Positions 1-10,852 of a DNA stretch of 64,000 bases are shown piece after piece. The DNA comes from Armigeres subalbatus. Taxonomy: Eukaryota; Arthropoda; Insecta; Diptera; Culicidae. The translations under genes and the position numbers were made by a program. The notes below the pieces were generated by a model. It searched no databases, was not told the DNA's origin, and saw only the letters and a program-made list of their open reading frames with translations. The stretch lies in contig NC_085141.1 of assembly GCF_024139115.2 (NCBI RefSeq), positions 241,419,047 through 241,483,046 on the forward strand, written 5' to 3'. The first letter of the stretch is position 1. Every line of letters starts with the position of its first letter.

Positions 1-54
<54 letters not shown>

Positions 55-66
55 TGTGTGTGTGTG
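1..66. repeat. (GT)n microsatellite
   Basis: Nearly pure GT dinucleotide run, broken by one TATG and ending in GCGCA. It sits where the other heads of this repeat family carry their GT run, directly before satellite block 1. Confidence 0.95.
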
Positions 67-85
67 CGCATTAAAAACGACGCAA

Positions 86-1559
86 AAATGTCACTCATTT
101 TTTAGGCACTTATTCTCAACTGATTTGCTTCGCAACAAATTGCATTCGACGCAGAATCCTTTCCCATTGTTTCCTATTGAAAATTGGCCAGGTCGGACTA
201 TGGGGTCGGAAGTTATGGCCAAAATACAAATTTATACGTAAAATCGCGTAAAAATGTCACTCATTTTTTCGGGCACTTATCCTCAACCGATTTGCTCGCA
301 ACAAATTGCATTCGACGCAGAATCCTTCTCCATTGTTTCCTATTGAAAATTGGCCACGTCGGACTATGGGATTGGAAGTTATGGCCAAAATACAAATTTA
401 TACGTAAACATCGCGAAAAAAATGTCACTCATTTTTCGGGCACTTATCCTTAACCGATTTGCTCGCAACAAATTGCATTCGACGCAGAATCCTTTCCTAT
501 TGTTTCCTATTGAAAATTGGCCACGTCGGACTATGGGATTAAAGTTATGGCCAAAATACAAATTTATACGTAAACATCGCGAAAAATGTCACTCACTTTT
601 CGGGCCCTTATCCTTAACTGATTTGCTCGCAACAAATTGCATTCGACGCAGAATCCTTTCCCATTGTTTCCTATTGAAAATTGGCCAGGTCGGACAATGG
701 GGTCGGAAGTTCTGGCCAAAATACAAATTTATACGTAAAAATCGCGTAAAAAATGTCACTCATTTTTAGGGCACTTATCCTCAACCAATTTGCTCGCAAC
801 AAATTGCATTCGACGCAGAATTCTTTCCCATTATTTCCTATTGAAAATTGGCCAGGTCGGACTATGGGATCGGAAGTTATGGCCAAAATACAAATTTATT
901 TTTTATTTATATCGCGTAAAAAATGTCACTCATTTTTAGGGCACTTATCCTCAACCAATTTGCTCGCAACAAATTGCATTCGACGCAGAATCCTTTCCCA
1001 TTGTTTCCTATTGAAAATTGGCCAGGTCGGACTATGGGGTCGGAAGTTATGGCCAAAATACAAATTTATACGTAAAAATCGCGTAAAAAATGTCACTCAT
1101 TTTTCGGGCACTTATCCTCAACCGATTTGCTCGCAACAAATTGCATTCGACGCAGAATCCTTCTCCATTGTTTCCTATTGAAAATTGGCCACGTCGGACT
1201 ATGGGATTGGAAGTTATGGCCAAAATACAAATTTATACGTAAACATCGCGAAACAAATGTCACTCATTTTTCGGGCACTTATCCTTAACCGATTTGCTCG
1301 CAACAAATTGCATTCGACGCAGAATCCTTTCCCATTGTTTCCTATTGAAAATTGGCCAGGTCGGACTATGGGATCGGAAGTTATGGCCAAAATACAAATT
1401 TATACGTAAAAATCGCGTAAAAAATGTCACTCATTTTTCGGGCACTTATCCTCAACCAATTTGCTCGCAACAAATTGCATTCGACGCAGAATCCTTTCCC
1501 ATTGTTTCCTATTGAAAATTGACCAGGTCGGACTATGGGATCGGAAGTTATGGCCAAAC
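86..1559 (+). repeat. Satellite block 1, about 9 monomers of ~167 bp
   Basis: The monomer start TGTCACTCATTTT recurs near 88, 254, 421, 587, 753, 927, 1089, 1257 and 1424. Each monomer contains TTGCATTCGACGCAGAATCC, then TTTCCTATTGAAAATTGGCC, then GGAAGTTATGGCC. Two monomer types can be told apart: one with CCACGTCGG, GATTGG and AAACATCGCGAAA, the other with CCAGGTCGG, GATCGG and AAAATCGCGTAA. They are interspersed, which suggests a higher-order pattern. Long reading frames here only translate the repeat and are not genes. Confidence 0.95.
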
Positions 1560-1694
1560 CACCTTTTTTGCCTTTCTCGTATACTAAGTATACGGTAAAG
1601 GCTATATGATCGCTCCAAAAACAAACTTTTTATAGAAGGCCCGGAGACCTATAGTGTTATATACCAATCGACTCAGTTCGACGAATTGAGGTGA

Positions 1695-1730
<36 letters not shown>

Positions 1731-1738
1731 CGAAAAAA
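1560..1738 (+). repeat. Head segment of the satellite element
   Basis: It starts with the near-palindrome GCCTTTCTCGTATAC-TAA-GTATACGGTAAAGGC and continues through GGCCCGGAGACC and ATATACCAATCG. A second imperfect palindrome, CTCAGTTCGACGAATTGAG, follows. It ends in GATGTCTGTGTG running into a GT microsatellite. Other copies are at 2545-2776, 4089-4245, 9515-9712 and 40699-40860; diverged copies lie at 33510-33640 (minus) and 53028-53110. Confidence 0.85.
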
Positions 1739-2544
1739 ATGTCACTCATTTTTCGGGCACTTATCCTTAACTGATTTGCTCGCAACAAATTGCATTCGAC
1801 GCAGAATCCTTTCCCATTGTTTCCTATTGAAAATTGGCCGCGTCGGACTATGGGATTGGAAGTTATGGCCAAAATACAAATTTATACGTAAACATCGCGA
1901 AAAAATGTCACTCATTTTCGGGCACTTATCCTTAACTGATTTGCTTCGCAACAAATTGCATTCGACGCAGAATCCTGTCCCATTGTTTTCTATTGAAAAT
2001 TGGCCAAGTCGGACTATGGGGTCGGACGTTATGGCCAAAATACAAATTTATACGTAAAATCGCGTAAAAATGTCACTCATTTTTCGGGCACTTATCCTCA
2101 ACCGATTTGCTCGCAACAAATTGCATTCGACGCAGAATCCTTCTCCATTGTTTCCTATTGAAAATTGGCCACGTCGGACTATGGGATTGGAAGTTATGGC
2201 CAAAATACAAATTTATACGTAAACATCGCGAAACAAATGTCACTCATTTTTCGGGCACTTATCCTTAACTGATTTGCTTCGCAACAAATTGCATTCGACG
2301 CAGAATCCTTTCCCATTGTTTCCTATTGAAAAATTGGCCAGGTCAGACTATGGGATCGGAAGTTATGGCCAAAATACAAATTTATACGTAAAAATCGCGT
2401 AAAAAATGTCACTCATTTTTCGGGCACTTATCCTCAACCAATTTGCTTCGCAACAAATTACATTCGACGTAGACTTCCATTCCATTGTTTCCTATTGAAA
2501 ATTGACCGGATCGGACAATGGGATCGGAAGTTTTGGCCAAACCA
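1739..2544 (+). repeat. Satellite block 2, 5 monomers
   Basis: Monomer starts lie near 1740, 1906, 2070, 2237 and 2407. It has the same consensus and the same two monomer types as block 1. The last monomer is diverged and runs into the next head. Confidence 0.93.
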
Positions 2545-2674
2545 TTTTTGCCTTTCTCGTATACTGAGTATACGGTAAAGGCTATATGATCGCTCCGAAA
2601 ACAAACTTTTTATAGAAGGCCCGGAGACCCATAGTGTTGTATACCAATCGACTCAGTTCGACGAATTGAGTTGA

Positions 2675-2718
<44 letters not shown>

Positions 2719-2776
2719 TGTGTGTGTGTGTGTGTGTGTATGTGTGTGTGTGTGCGCGCACAAAACGACGCAAAAA
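2545..2776 (+). repeat. Head segment with expanded (GT)n
   Basis: Same order as the head at 1560: GTATAC palindrome, GGCCCGGAGACC, CTCAGTTCGACGAATTGAG. The GT run is longer (about 2676-2752) and interrupted by single A substitutions. Confidence 0.85.
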
Positions 2777-4088
2777 ATGTCACTCATTTTTAGGCACTTA
2801 TTCTCAACCGATTTGCATTCGACGAAATTGCATTCGACGCAGAATCCTTTCCCATTGTTTCCTATTGAAAATTGGCCAGGTCGGACTATGGGATCGGAAG
2901 TTATGGCCAAAATACAAATTTATACGTAAAAATCGCGTAAAAAATGTCACTCATTTTCGGGCACTTATCCTTAACCGATTTGCTCGCAACAAATTGCATT
3001 CGACGCAGAATCCTTCTCCATTGTTTCCTATTGAAAATTGGCCACGTCGGACTATGGGATTGGAAGTTATGGCCAAAATACAAATTTATACGTAAACATC
3101 GCGAAAAAAATGTCACTCATTTTTCGGGCACTTATCCTTAACTGATTTGCTTCGCAACAAATTGCATTCGACGCAGAATCCTTTCCCATTGTTTCCTATT
3201 GAAAATTGGCCACGTCGGACTATGGGATTGGAAGTTATGGCCAAAATACAAATTTATACGTAAACATCGCGAAAAAATGTCACTCACTTTTCGGGCCCTT
3301 ATCCTTAACTGATTTGCTCGCCACAAATTGCATTCGACGCAGAATCCTTTCCCATTGTTTCCTATTGAAAATTGGCCAGGTCGGACTATGGGGTCGGAAG
3401 TTATGGCCAAAATACAAATTTATACGTAAAATCGCGTAAAAATGTCACTCATTTTTCGGGCACTTATCCTCAACCGATTTGCTCGCAACAAATTGCATTC
3501 GACGCAGAATCCTTCTCCATTGTTTCCTATTGAAAATTGGCCACGTCGGACTATGGGATTGGAAGTTATGGCCAAAATACAAATTTATACGTAAACATCG
3601 CGAAACAAATGTCACTCATTTTTCGGCACTTATCCTTAAACCGATTTGCTCGCAACAAATTGCATTCGACGCAGAATCCTTTTTTCCCCTATTGTTTCCT
3701 ATTGAAAATTGGCCAGGTCGGACTATGGGATCGGAAGTTATGGCCAAAATACAAATTCATACGAAAAAATCGCGTAAAAAATGTCACTCATTTTCGGGCA
3801 CTTATCCTCAACAGATTTGCTAGCAACAAATTGCATTCGACGCAGAATCCTTTCCCATTTTTTCCTATTGAAAATTGACCAGGTCGGACTATGGGATCGG
3901 AAGTTATGGCCAAACTACCTTTTTAATAGAAAAATCAGAAAGAAAAATGTCACCTATTTTCGGACACCTAACCTTGATCGATTTACACGCAACAAGTTGC
4001 ATTCGACGCAGATTCCTGTCCCATTGTTTCCTATTGAAATTTGGCCAGATCGAAATATGGGATCGGAAGTTATGGCTGAAACACCATT
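2777..4088 (+). repeat. Satellite block 3, about 8 monomers
   Basis: Monomer starts lie near 2778, 2943, 3110, 3277, 3444, 3609, 3781 and 3947. The last monomer (TGTCACCTATTTTCGGACACC) is the most diverged and matches the last monomer of copy B near 10708. Copies A and B therefore end their arrays with the same variant. Confidence 0.93.
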
Positions 4089-4519
4089 TTGCCTTTTGTT
4101 TACAAAGTATACAAAAGGTCATATGTTCGCTCCAAAACCAAACTTTTACAGAAGACCTGAGACCCATAGTGTTATATACCAATCGACTCAGCTCGATGAA
4201 CTGAGATGATGTCTCTGTGTGTGTATGTATGTGTGCGCGCACCAAAAGTGCAAAAAGTTTAGCTCACTTTTTTGGTACTTATCCTCAACCGATTTACTTG
4301 CAACAAATTCCATTCGACGCGGGATCCTGTCGTTTTGTTTTCTATTGAAAATTTGGAAGATCGGACTATGGGCACAAAAATTATGGCCAAAATGCTTTAT
4401 GATTTACTCACAACAAATTGCATTGGACGCGGAATCCTATTCTATTATTTTCTATTGAAAATTGGCCAGCTTGGACTATTACCTTAGAAAATATGGCCAA
4501 AATACTTTTTGCCTTTCTT
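4089..4519 (+). repeat. Diverged head plus decayed monomers
   Basis: Contains ACTCAGCTCGATGAACTGAG and GATGTCTCTGTGTG, then one or two strongly diverged monomers (CATTCGACGCGGGATCC, TTTTCTATTGAAAATTTGG). The head variant matches the last head of copy B (10856-10980), which also has AGCTCGACGAACTGAG and GATGTCTC. Confidence 0.8.
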
Positions 4520-5059
4520 GTGCTACAAAGTTGTACCGAAAGGCTATAATTTCTCTCCGAAAACGAACTATCGGATGCTTCCACACTGATACACTTCCCT
4601 ACCTCTTCATACGGGAGTTTGGCAGAAGGACGGTCACGAGATTTATATCATAACAAATATTGCCCTCCGCTCGCTTGATGGGAATGACATTTTCGTTTTC
4701 TTTTTATGTAGTCAGAGCTTGAGTTTAACAAACATCCAAATGTGATATCCTTAAAATATATAACTGGGTAAAATACAACAGGGTATGTGCATCAAAAAGA
4801 TTGGAAAAGGTAAAAAATTATCGAAATTCTTATTAGCATATTGTAGATCAAGTTGAAAACCGAACCGAGATCTCGCGTTTTCAACTGGATCTACAATATC
4901 TTTGCTTGAAATAATCCGTTTTTCAAGTTTTTCCGGGCAAGATGTTTTTCTTTTTTACTCTTAGCTACTAGCCCATCTACTTTCAAGCAAACACATTTTA
5001 CGAAGGTCGAGAAAGGCACCATCACCGCTAGGTGGATTAATCTGGGTTTTTTCTAAAAA
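4520..5059 (+). repeat. Tail of satellite element copy A
   Basis: Shares with 10980-11493 the words GGTCACGAGATTTATATCAT, ATATTGCCCTCCGCTCGCTT and GATATCCTTAAAATATA, and the ending CACCATCACCGCTAGGTGGA. It contains an inverted pair (ATTGTAGATCAAGTTGAAAA at ~4842 and TTTTCAACTGGATCTACAAT at ~4879) with a short loop. In copy B the same loop holds an extra ~115-bp hairpin. Confidence 0.75.
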
Positions 5060-5100
5060 TTATAGAAAAGTTATTCAAGCTCTTTTAGTAGAATGTCATC

Positions 5101-5281
5101 AACTGTCTAAGACGAGTTTAGTAATTTCCATTAAATTCCACTTCGTTTTGTTATCTTTACAGATACGCACTTCGACCTCAACTGTGAGGCCGTCTTCAGT
5201 GTCTCGTACTTGACTCGACTTGTGCAGATAACAAAACGTAGTGGAATTAAATAGAAAGAACTAAACTCGTCTCCGACAGTT
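5101..5281. mobile_element. Foldback MITE, 181 bp
   Basis: The ends are inverted repeats: AACTGTCTAAGACGAG on the left and CTCGTCTCCGACAGTT on the right. The pairing runs about 55 bp inward through TTCCACTTCGTTTTGTTATCT and AGATAACAAAACGTAGTGGA. The loop carries GACCTCAACTGTGAGGCCGT. No coding capacity. Related fragments lie near 42990-43085. Confidence 0.8.
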
Positions 5282-5539
5282 AAAAAATGTAGTTTTTGCG
5301 TAAAATGCATCTTTCCGCGTAAATCTGTATCCTGGACCATAGTGCATTAGGGGGTTGTAGACACGTAAACAAATTTAATGTTGTTTATTATTAATATTTC
5401 TAATACTTTTTTGCCAAAGCAGGCGCCTAATGACATGTATAAGAAAAAACTTATACATCGCATTAGTCACATACATTCGGAAACTTATACTTTTCGTTAA
5501 CGTATGAATGTTATTAGCTTTTTGATATGGGACCGTTCA

Positions 5540-5790
5540 TAAGGTGGCATAATAAAGAGTATAAGCATTTTCGAATGGTTTTTTGCCATAATATATAAGG
5601 TTATTTTTTACGTGTACTATTTCGCCAAAAAACATATCACGGATTTTTTTTTTCGCGGTACGACAATGCATTAACTCTCCGAAGCAGATTTCGCGGAGTG
5701 CACCTTTTTCGGAAAGCCATTTCGCGGAATGTACCTTTTCACCGAAAATCATTCCACGGAATGCCATTTGGCGGAATTCAGTTAGAATAA
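5540..5790 (-). repeat. Phrase array, CCGCGAAATGG word family, minus orientation
   Basis: Degenerate tandem phrases such as TTTCGCGGAATG, TTCACCGAAAATCATTCC and CATTTGGCGGAATTC. Read on the minus strand they match the plus-strand array at 13945-14300 (CATTCCGCGAAATGG, GGTCATTCGGCGAAAAGG), so the two are inverted relative to each other about 8 kb apart. Confidence 0.7.
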
Positions 5791-6059
5791 TTATCATTGA
5801 AATATTTACCGATTAATTACATGCAATCCGGACTAAATTCTCTGGATTGTGAGTTGGAGCAATGGACGTAGGTAATGCTTTGGTTCTTTGAATGACCGCA
5901 TCCGGTCGTTAAACCGAAAAGTGAGGGAACAATGCCTTCTTGAAATGGACACGTTTGCTCGGTGTGCAGAAAAGAAAATAGGTAGCTCGTTCTATGAACT
6001 AACGGATCTTCCAGGTATAAGGCAAATGGAGTTGATAATGACTCTATGACACTATCCAT
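5786..6059. other. One isolated minisatellite unit, otherwise nothing seen
   Basis: Contains a single copy of the 53-bp minisatellite seen at 6900-7515 (CCTTCTTGAAATGGACACG, GTTTGCTCGG). No gene signal. Confidence 0.4.
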
Positions 6060-6470
6060 AATTCCATTACCCCGAAGGCCACTACCCCAAAGGCCACTAC
6101 CTCGAATACCATATTACCCCGAATGACCCAGTACCCCGAATAAGTCCTTATTTCAAGCTTATATTCCATTTCGGTGAAATGTAACTCAATAAAAGTTTAT
6201 TCAGAATTCATATAAATCAACAATAGTTGGTCCTTCACCTGGATCTGTTCCAACGCAGTATAGAACTAAGTATCCAATTTTCCGTGAGCTGTAATGGCCG
6301 CCAACTTGCATGTGTTTCAGATGGCTCCACCCCACTACCCCGAATGCCAGTACCCCGAACGCCATTACCCCGAAGGCCACTACCCCGAATGGGACAGTAC
6401 CCCGAAAACCATCACCCCGAATGGGACACTACCCCGAAATCCATTACCCCGAAAGGCAATTACACAGGAT
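6060..6470 (+). repeat. ACCCCGAA phrase array (left end)
   Basis: Units of 16-18 bp: a spacer (GGCCACT, TGCCAGT, CGCCATT or GGGACAGT) followed by ACCCCGAA. They lie at 6065-6150 and, after a 180-bp unique gap, at 6335-6470. Confidence 0.9.
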
Positions 6471-6479
6471 TTTGTTTTT

Positions 6480-6899
6480 ACACGATTTTTTTTCGCTCGT
6501 ATTTTTGATCGTGTGACTTCAATTTGCCATCAAACTCTTCGCAACATGTTTCAAAAAATCCAGAATAAATCAAAGAAAAATCACATGATAATTAATATAC
6601 GTTAAACATTTAGGATGAGTGGAAAATTGAGAAAATGTAAATCGCGTAAAAACAAAATCCAGTGTACCCCGAAAACGTTTGGAATCTGTAGTATTCTATT
6701 ATTATGTTTAACACCAACAGACATCGCAAAATGACAATCTTTGCAAAGAATAAAAAAATAGAGATACTTAGATAAATGCATTACAGATTCTGTTTAACCA
6801 ACAGTTTTGATATTTCTTCTAATTAATTTTAACTGTCATTCCTGTCATTATGACATGGAAACTGCTATTCTACGAAATGGAGTAAAAGCACCTTTTTTA
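6480..6899. other. Conserved inner segment of the ACCCCGAA element
   Basis: AT-rich and non-coding. The stretch TATTATGTTTAACACCAACA through TTCTGTTTAACCAACAG recurs at 56355-56480 in the second copy of the element and, more diverged and inverted, at 13370-13560. Confidence 0.6.
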
Positions 6900-7515
6900 A
6901 TAGAACGCGTTTGCCCGGTATAAAGCAGACAGAGGAGATTATGCCTTCTTTAAATGGACGCGTTTGCCCGGAATAGAACACACACAGGAAATAATGCATT
7001 ATTTAAATGAACGCGTTTGCTCGCTATAAGGCACACAGAGGAAATAATGCATTTTCCCGGTATAAGGCGAACGGAGGAGATGATGCCTTCTTTAAATGAA
7101 CGAGTTTGCCCGGAATAAGGCACACATAAGAAATTAAGCATTCTTTAAATAAACGCGTTTGCTCACTGTAAGGCACACAGAGGAAATAATGCCTTCTCTA
7201 AATGAACGCGTTTGTCCGGTATAAGGCAGACAGAGGAGATGATGCCTTCTTTAAATGGACGCGTTTGCCCGGAATAAGGCAAACAGAGGAAATGATGCAT
7301 TCTTTAAATGAACGCGTATGCTCGCTATAAGGTACACAAAGGAAATAATGCCTTCTCTAAATGAACGCGTTTGCCGGGTATAAGGCAGACAGAGGAGATG
7401 ATACATTCTTTAAATGAACGTGCTTATACCGGGATTATGCACACAGAGGAAATAATGCCTTTTTAAAAGTAACGCGTCTGCACGGTAGAAGGCGAACAGA
7501 GATGATGCCTTCTTC
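6900..7515 (+). repeat. 53-bp minisatellite, about 11 units
   Basis: Units read ACGCGTTTGCCCGGTATAAG, then GCAGACAGAGGAGATGATGC, then CTTCTTTAAATG. ACGCGTTTG recurs near 6906, 6959, 7012, 7154, 7207 and 7260, and so on. Variant units have CGGAATAAGGCACACAGAGG. Related arrays lie at 13030-13300 (minus), 13680-13790, 50200-50510, 56580-56720, 57860-58215 and 59885-60200. Confidence 0.9.
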
Positions 7516-7544
7516 AAGTCAACACAAGTTCCCGAAGACAGACA

Positions 7545-7546
<2 letters not shown>

Positions 7547-7604
<58 letters not shown>
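7547..7604. repeat. (CT)n microsatellite
   Basis: About 58 bp of pure CT dinucleotides between the 53-bp minisatellite and the CACTCA tract. Confidence 0.97.
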
Positions 7605-7607
<3 letters not shown>

Positions 7608-8215
7608 ATACTCACTCACTTCCTCTATCTCACTAATTATTACTCATTCACCTACTCTTATTCATTCACCCAATCTACTCACTCAACCATTCTTACTCAG
7701 TAATCCACTTTTACTCACTCATTTGCTCTCAATAATTCGCTCAATCTTGCTCACTCACTCTTACTCGCCCATTCACTTACTCACTCACTTTTACTCATGA
7801 ATCCCCTATTACACACTTACTCATTTTTACTAACTCACTTACTCCAGCTCATTCTTTCTTCCAACTCACTCCCTCACTCTTACTTACCCACTCACTCTTA
7901 CTCACTCACTCACTCTTGCTCACTGGCTTACTCCTAATCACTCGCTCATTCATACCACTTGCTCACTCTTGCTCACTCATTCTCTCTTACTTATTCACTC
8001 AATTTTACTCGTGTACTCACTTTTGCTCACTTACTCACTCACTTCCTTTTACTCACTCACTCACTCTTATTCACTCACTCATTCTTATACACTCACTTAC
8101 CTTTATAAACTCACTCACTCTCACTCACTCATACATGCTCTATTACTCATTCACTCACTCTTACTCACTCATTAACTCTTACTCGCTCACCCTTACTCAC
8201 TCATTCACCCACTCG
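7605..8215 (+). repeat. CACTCA/CTTACT low-complexity tract
   Basis: Degenerate tandem of CACTCACT and CTTACTCACTCA words on a 4-bp register. The reading frames over it are rich in Ser, Leu, Thr and His and reflect composition, not a protein. Counterparts lie at 12609-12995 (inverted) and 56750-57470 (direct). Confidence 0.92.
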
Positions 8216-8266
8216 TCGATTCTGAGATTTAGACCACGCTTCATCCTGAATCCGTTGCTTTTACTA

Positions 8267-8932
8267 CCGTGCGGGACCGAAATCCGTACAGCACCGAAAT
8301 CCGTCCACCTCATGAGGTATCAATAAATTAATTGGGGTTAAAGGTAATTAATGTAGAAATAATTTATCTTATTCTGTTCAGATATTTGGCAGTAAGCTTT
8401 TAGGACATAGAAATGGAAAAAAGGCTTTGAAATTAAAACAACAAAAATCAAAAACATATCGCCACCCACCAAACGCGGAGTTTTTGCCGCCATTTTGTTT
8501 TCGGGTAGGGCATAATTGCACCAAAAGTAGCTGTGTTTTAATTGCTAATTGCGAAACATTACATAAGATAAACGGAATAGAAAACGAAGGGATCGCTTCT
8601 CAAGGTCCGTATCGAACTATTTACAGTGGTAGTTTAGTCAATCAAGTTGCTTCAATTTAAATATTTAGTTAAAAAATAGTTGTACGGATTTTGATCCTTT
8701 GATTCGAAATCCGTCCACCGTGGACGGATTTAGAGTCAGGAGTAGTACATTTTATTCATTATTTTATCATGTTTTTCGTAGTTTTTAATGAGTAAATGTG
8801 AAACACTTCAAAAGTAGAAGCCTTCATGCTCATGTGTCAATGAAAAACGTTTCATTTACATTCGATTCCTATTTTCTAATGACTTTTTCTTATACTATGG
8901 TGCTTAAGTGTACGGATTTCGATGCCCCACGG
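8267..8932. mobile_element. TA-flanked nonautonomous DNA transposon, 666 bp
   Basis: The ends are inverted repeats. The left begins CCGTGCGGGACCGAAATCCG; the right reads inward CCGTGGGGCATCGAAATCCG. Both are flanked by TA (8265-8266 and 8933-8934). The homologous element at 57510-57540 runs from GCTTTTAC to CACAGC with no such insert, so it acts as an empty site. A TA target with inverted ends fits Tc1/mariner-type MITEs. Extra GAAATCCGT words occur subterminally at ~8300 and ~8700. A 77-codon frame inside (8427-8660) has no recognisable domain, so I treat the element as nonautonomous. Confidence 0.8.
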
Positions 8933-9185
8933 TACAGCCTTACTTCAATCTAATTGCCCTTGTAGCCATGCTGATGTGGTCCGCTGTATAATCTTCCCAT
9001 ACCCTGCAGGACTCTTGAAGGGTGCCATATGAAGTCGAACGGGACCGTACGGAGTGAGAATACTTAGTACTATACTGTATTGAAACAGTCCCGGTTCCAA
9101 TTAATGTTCATTCATTTGAATAATCTTTTATTGAGTAACATTTTTTTCAATGAGATGAAGTATAAACTTGAATTAATAACTAATT

Positions 9186-9322
9186 CGGGGTACTGGCTCA
9201 TTCGGGGTAGTGTCCCATTATGGGTAATGGCACTCGGGGTAGTGACTCATTCGGGGTTGTGGCGTTCGGGGTAGTGGCCTTCGGGGTAGTGGAGTTATGG
9301 GTAATGGAATTATGGGTAGTGT
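9186..9322 (-). repeat. ACCCCGAA phrase array (right end, inverted)
   Basis: TTCGGGG followed by TAGTGGC, TAATGGC and similar words, repeated. This is the reverse complement of the left-end array at 6060-6470. A few units have decayed to TTATGGGTAATGG. Confidence 0.88.
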
Positions 9323-9650
9323 CGTAGAGTCGTTTCAGATTTGACGATTGAGGAGGTCAACTGCACCAAAGCAGTTAACTGCGGCCCACGTCAGGAAGGC
9401 TACAAAAGCAACAAGGTTGAAGTTGCTCTTTGGTCGCTATAGTAAAAGCACCGGTTTCCGGATGAAACGTGATCCAATTCTTAGAATCGACGTTTGAATA
9501 AGTGAGTGAGTTAGTCTTTTTGCCTTTCTCGTATACTAAGTATACGGTAAAGGCTATATGATCGCTCCAAAAACAAACTTTTTATAGAAGGCCCGGAGAC
9601 CCATAGTGTTATATACCAATCGACTCAGTTCGACGAATCGAGGTGATGTC

Positions 9651-9682
<32 letters not shown>

Positions 9683-9712
9683 TGTGTGTGTGTGCGCAAA
9701 ACTACTCAACAA

Positions 9713-10852
9713 AATGTCACTCATTTTTCGGGCACTTATCCTCAACCGATTTGCTCGCAACAAGTTGCATTCGACGCAGAATCCTGTCCCATTGTTTCCT
9801 ATTTGAAATTGGCCAGATCGGACTATGGGATCGAGAGTTATGGCTCAGATACAAATTGATTCGGAAAAGTGGCGTAATAAATGTCACTCATTTTTCGGGC
9901 ACTTATCCTCAACCGATTTGCTCGCAACAAGTTGCATTCGACGCAGAATCCTGTCCCATTGTTTCCTATTTGAAATTGGCCAGATCGGACTATGGGATCG
10001 AAAGTTATGGCCAAAATACAAAATCAGACGTAAAAATCGCGTAATAAATGTCACTCATTTTTCGGGCACTTATCCTCAACTGATTTGCTCGCAACAAGTT
10101 GCATTCGACGCAGAATCCTGTCTCATTGTTTCCTGTTTGGAATTGGCCAGATCGGACTATGGGATCAAAAGTGATGGCCAAAACACAAAATCATACGAAA
10201 GAATCGTGTGAAAAATGTCACTGATTTTTCGGGCACTTATCCTCAACCGATTTGCTCGCAACAAGTTGCATTCGACGCAGAATCCTGTCCCATTGTTTCC
10301 TATTTGAAATTGGCCCGATCGGACTATGGGATCGAAAGTTATGGCCAAAATACAAATTCATACAAAAATCGCGTTAAAATGTCACTCATTTTCGGACACT
10401 TATCCTCAACTGATTTGCTTCGCAACAAGTTGCATTCGACGCAGAATCCTGTCCCATTATTTACTATTTGAAATTGGCCAGATCGGACTATGGGATCGAG
10501 AGTTATGGCCAAAATACAAATTCATACGAAAATATTGCGTAAGAAATGTCACTCATTTTTCAGGCACTTATTCTCAACCGAGTTGCTCGCAACAAATTGC
10601 ATTCGACGCAAAAATCCTTTTCCCATTGTTTCCTATTGAAAATTGGACAGGTCGGACTATGGGATTGGAAGTTATTACCAAAATACCTTTTTCATAAAAA
10701 TCACAAAAATGTCACCTATTTTTCGGACACCTATCCTTAATCGATTCACACGAAACAAGTTGCATTCGACGCAGAATCCTGTCCCATTGTTTCCTATTGA
10801 AAATTGGCTAGATCGGACTATGGGATCTGAAGTTATGGCCGAAACTCCATTT
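9713..10852 (+). repeat. Satellite array of copy B, 7 monomers
   Basis: Period ~167 bp. The last unit is the diverged TGTCACCTATTTTTCGGACA type also found at the end of block 3 in copy A. Confidence 0.93.

Larger units (their letters stand above)
1..5059 (+). mobile_element. Satellite-bearing element, copy A (left-truncated by the window edge)
   Basis: This is a composite repeat made of 'head' segments, blocks of a ~167-bp satellite and a unique tail. Heads carry GCCTTTCTCGTATAC and a (GT)n run, at 1-66 (only the GT part), 1560-1738, 2545-2776 and 4089-4245. Satellite blocks follow each head. The tail (about 4520-5059) ends in CGAGAAAGGCACCATCACCG and then a T-run. The same head-satellite-tail order recurs at 9515-11493 and, with one monomer, at 40699-41035. 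The head word GCCTTTCTCG and the tail word CGAGAAAGGC are reverse complements, so they could be short terminal inverted repeats. No transposase is seen. Calling it one mobile unit is inference from the three copies. Confidence 0.7.
6060..9322 (+). mobile_element. Foldback-like element with ACCCCGAA phrase-array ends, copy 1
   Basis: Both ends are arrays of short phrases in inverted orientation: ATTACCCCGAAGGCCACT at 6060-6150 and 6335-6470, and TTCGGGGTAGTGGC at 9186-9322. Inside, in order, are a unique segment (6480-6900), a 53-bp minisatellite (6900-7515), a (CT)n run, a CACTCA tract (7605-8215) and a conserved inner segment. A second copy with the same internal order begins at 56245, and a third, inverted and partial, lies at 12609-13790. 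The architecture resembles Drosophila foldback (FB) elements, whose long inverted ends are built of short tandem subrepeats. Assigning it to that class is inference; no transposase is visible. Confidence 0.65.

Noticed and set aside
86..1559. CRISPR-like regular repeats
   Set aside because: Units are contiguous ~167-bp satellite monomers with no unique spacers, in eukaryotic DNA.
86..4090. Frames of 60-142 codons with a shared peptide across the satellite
   Set aside because: The peptide repeats because the DNA repeats; each block is open in several frames and stops recur with the monomer.
7916..8326. 136-codon frame over the CACTCA tract
   Set aside because: Tetranucleotide-register low complexity giving Ser/Leu/Thr/His repeats.
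8427..8660. 77-codon frame in the TA transposon
   Set aside because: Too short, no DDE motif, no homologue recognised; the element is probably nonautonomous.
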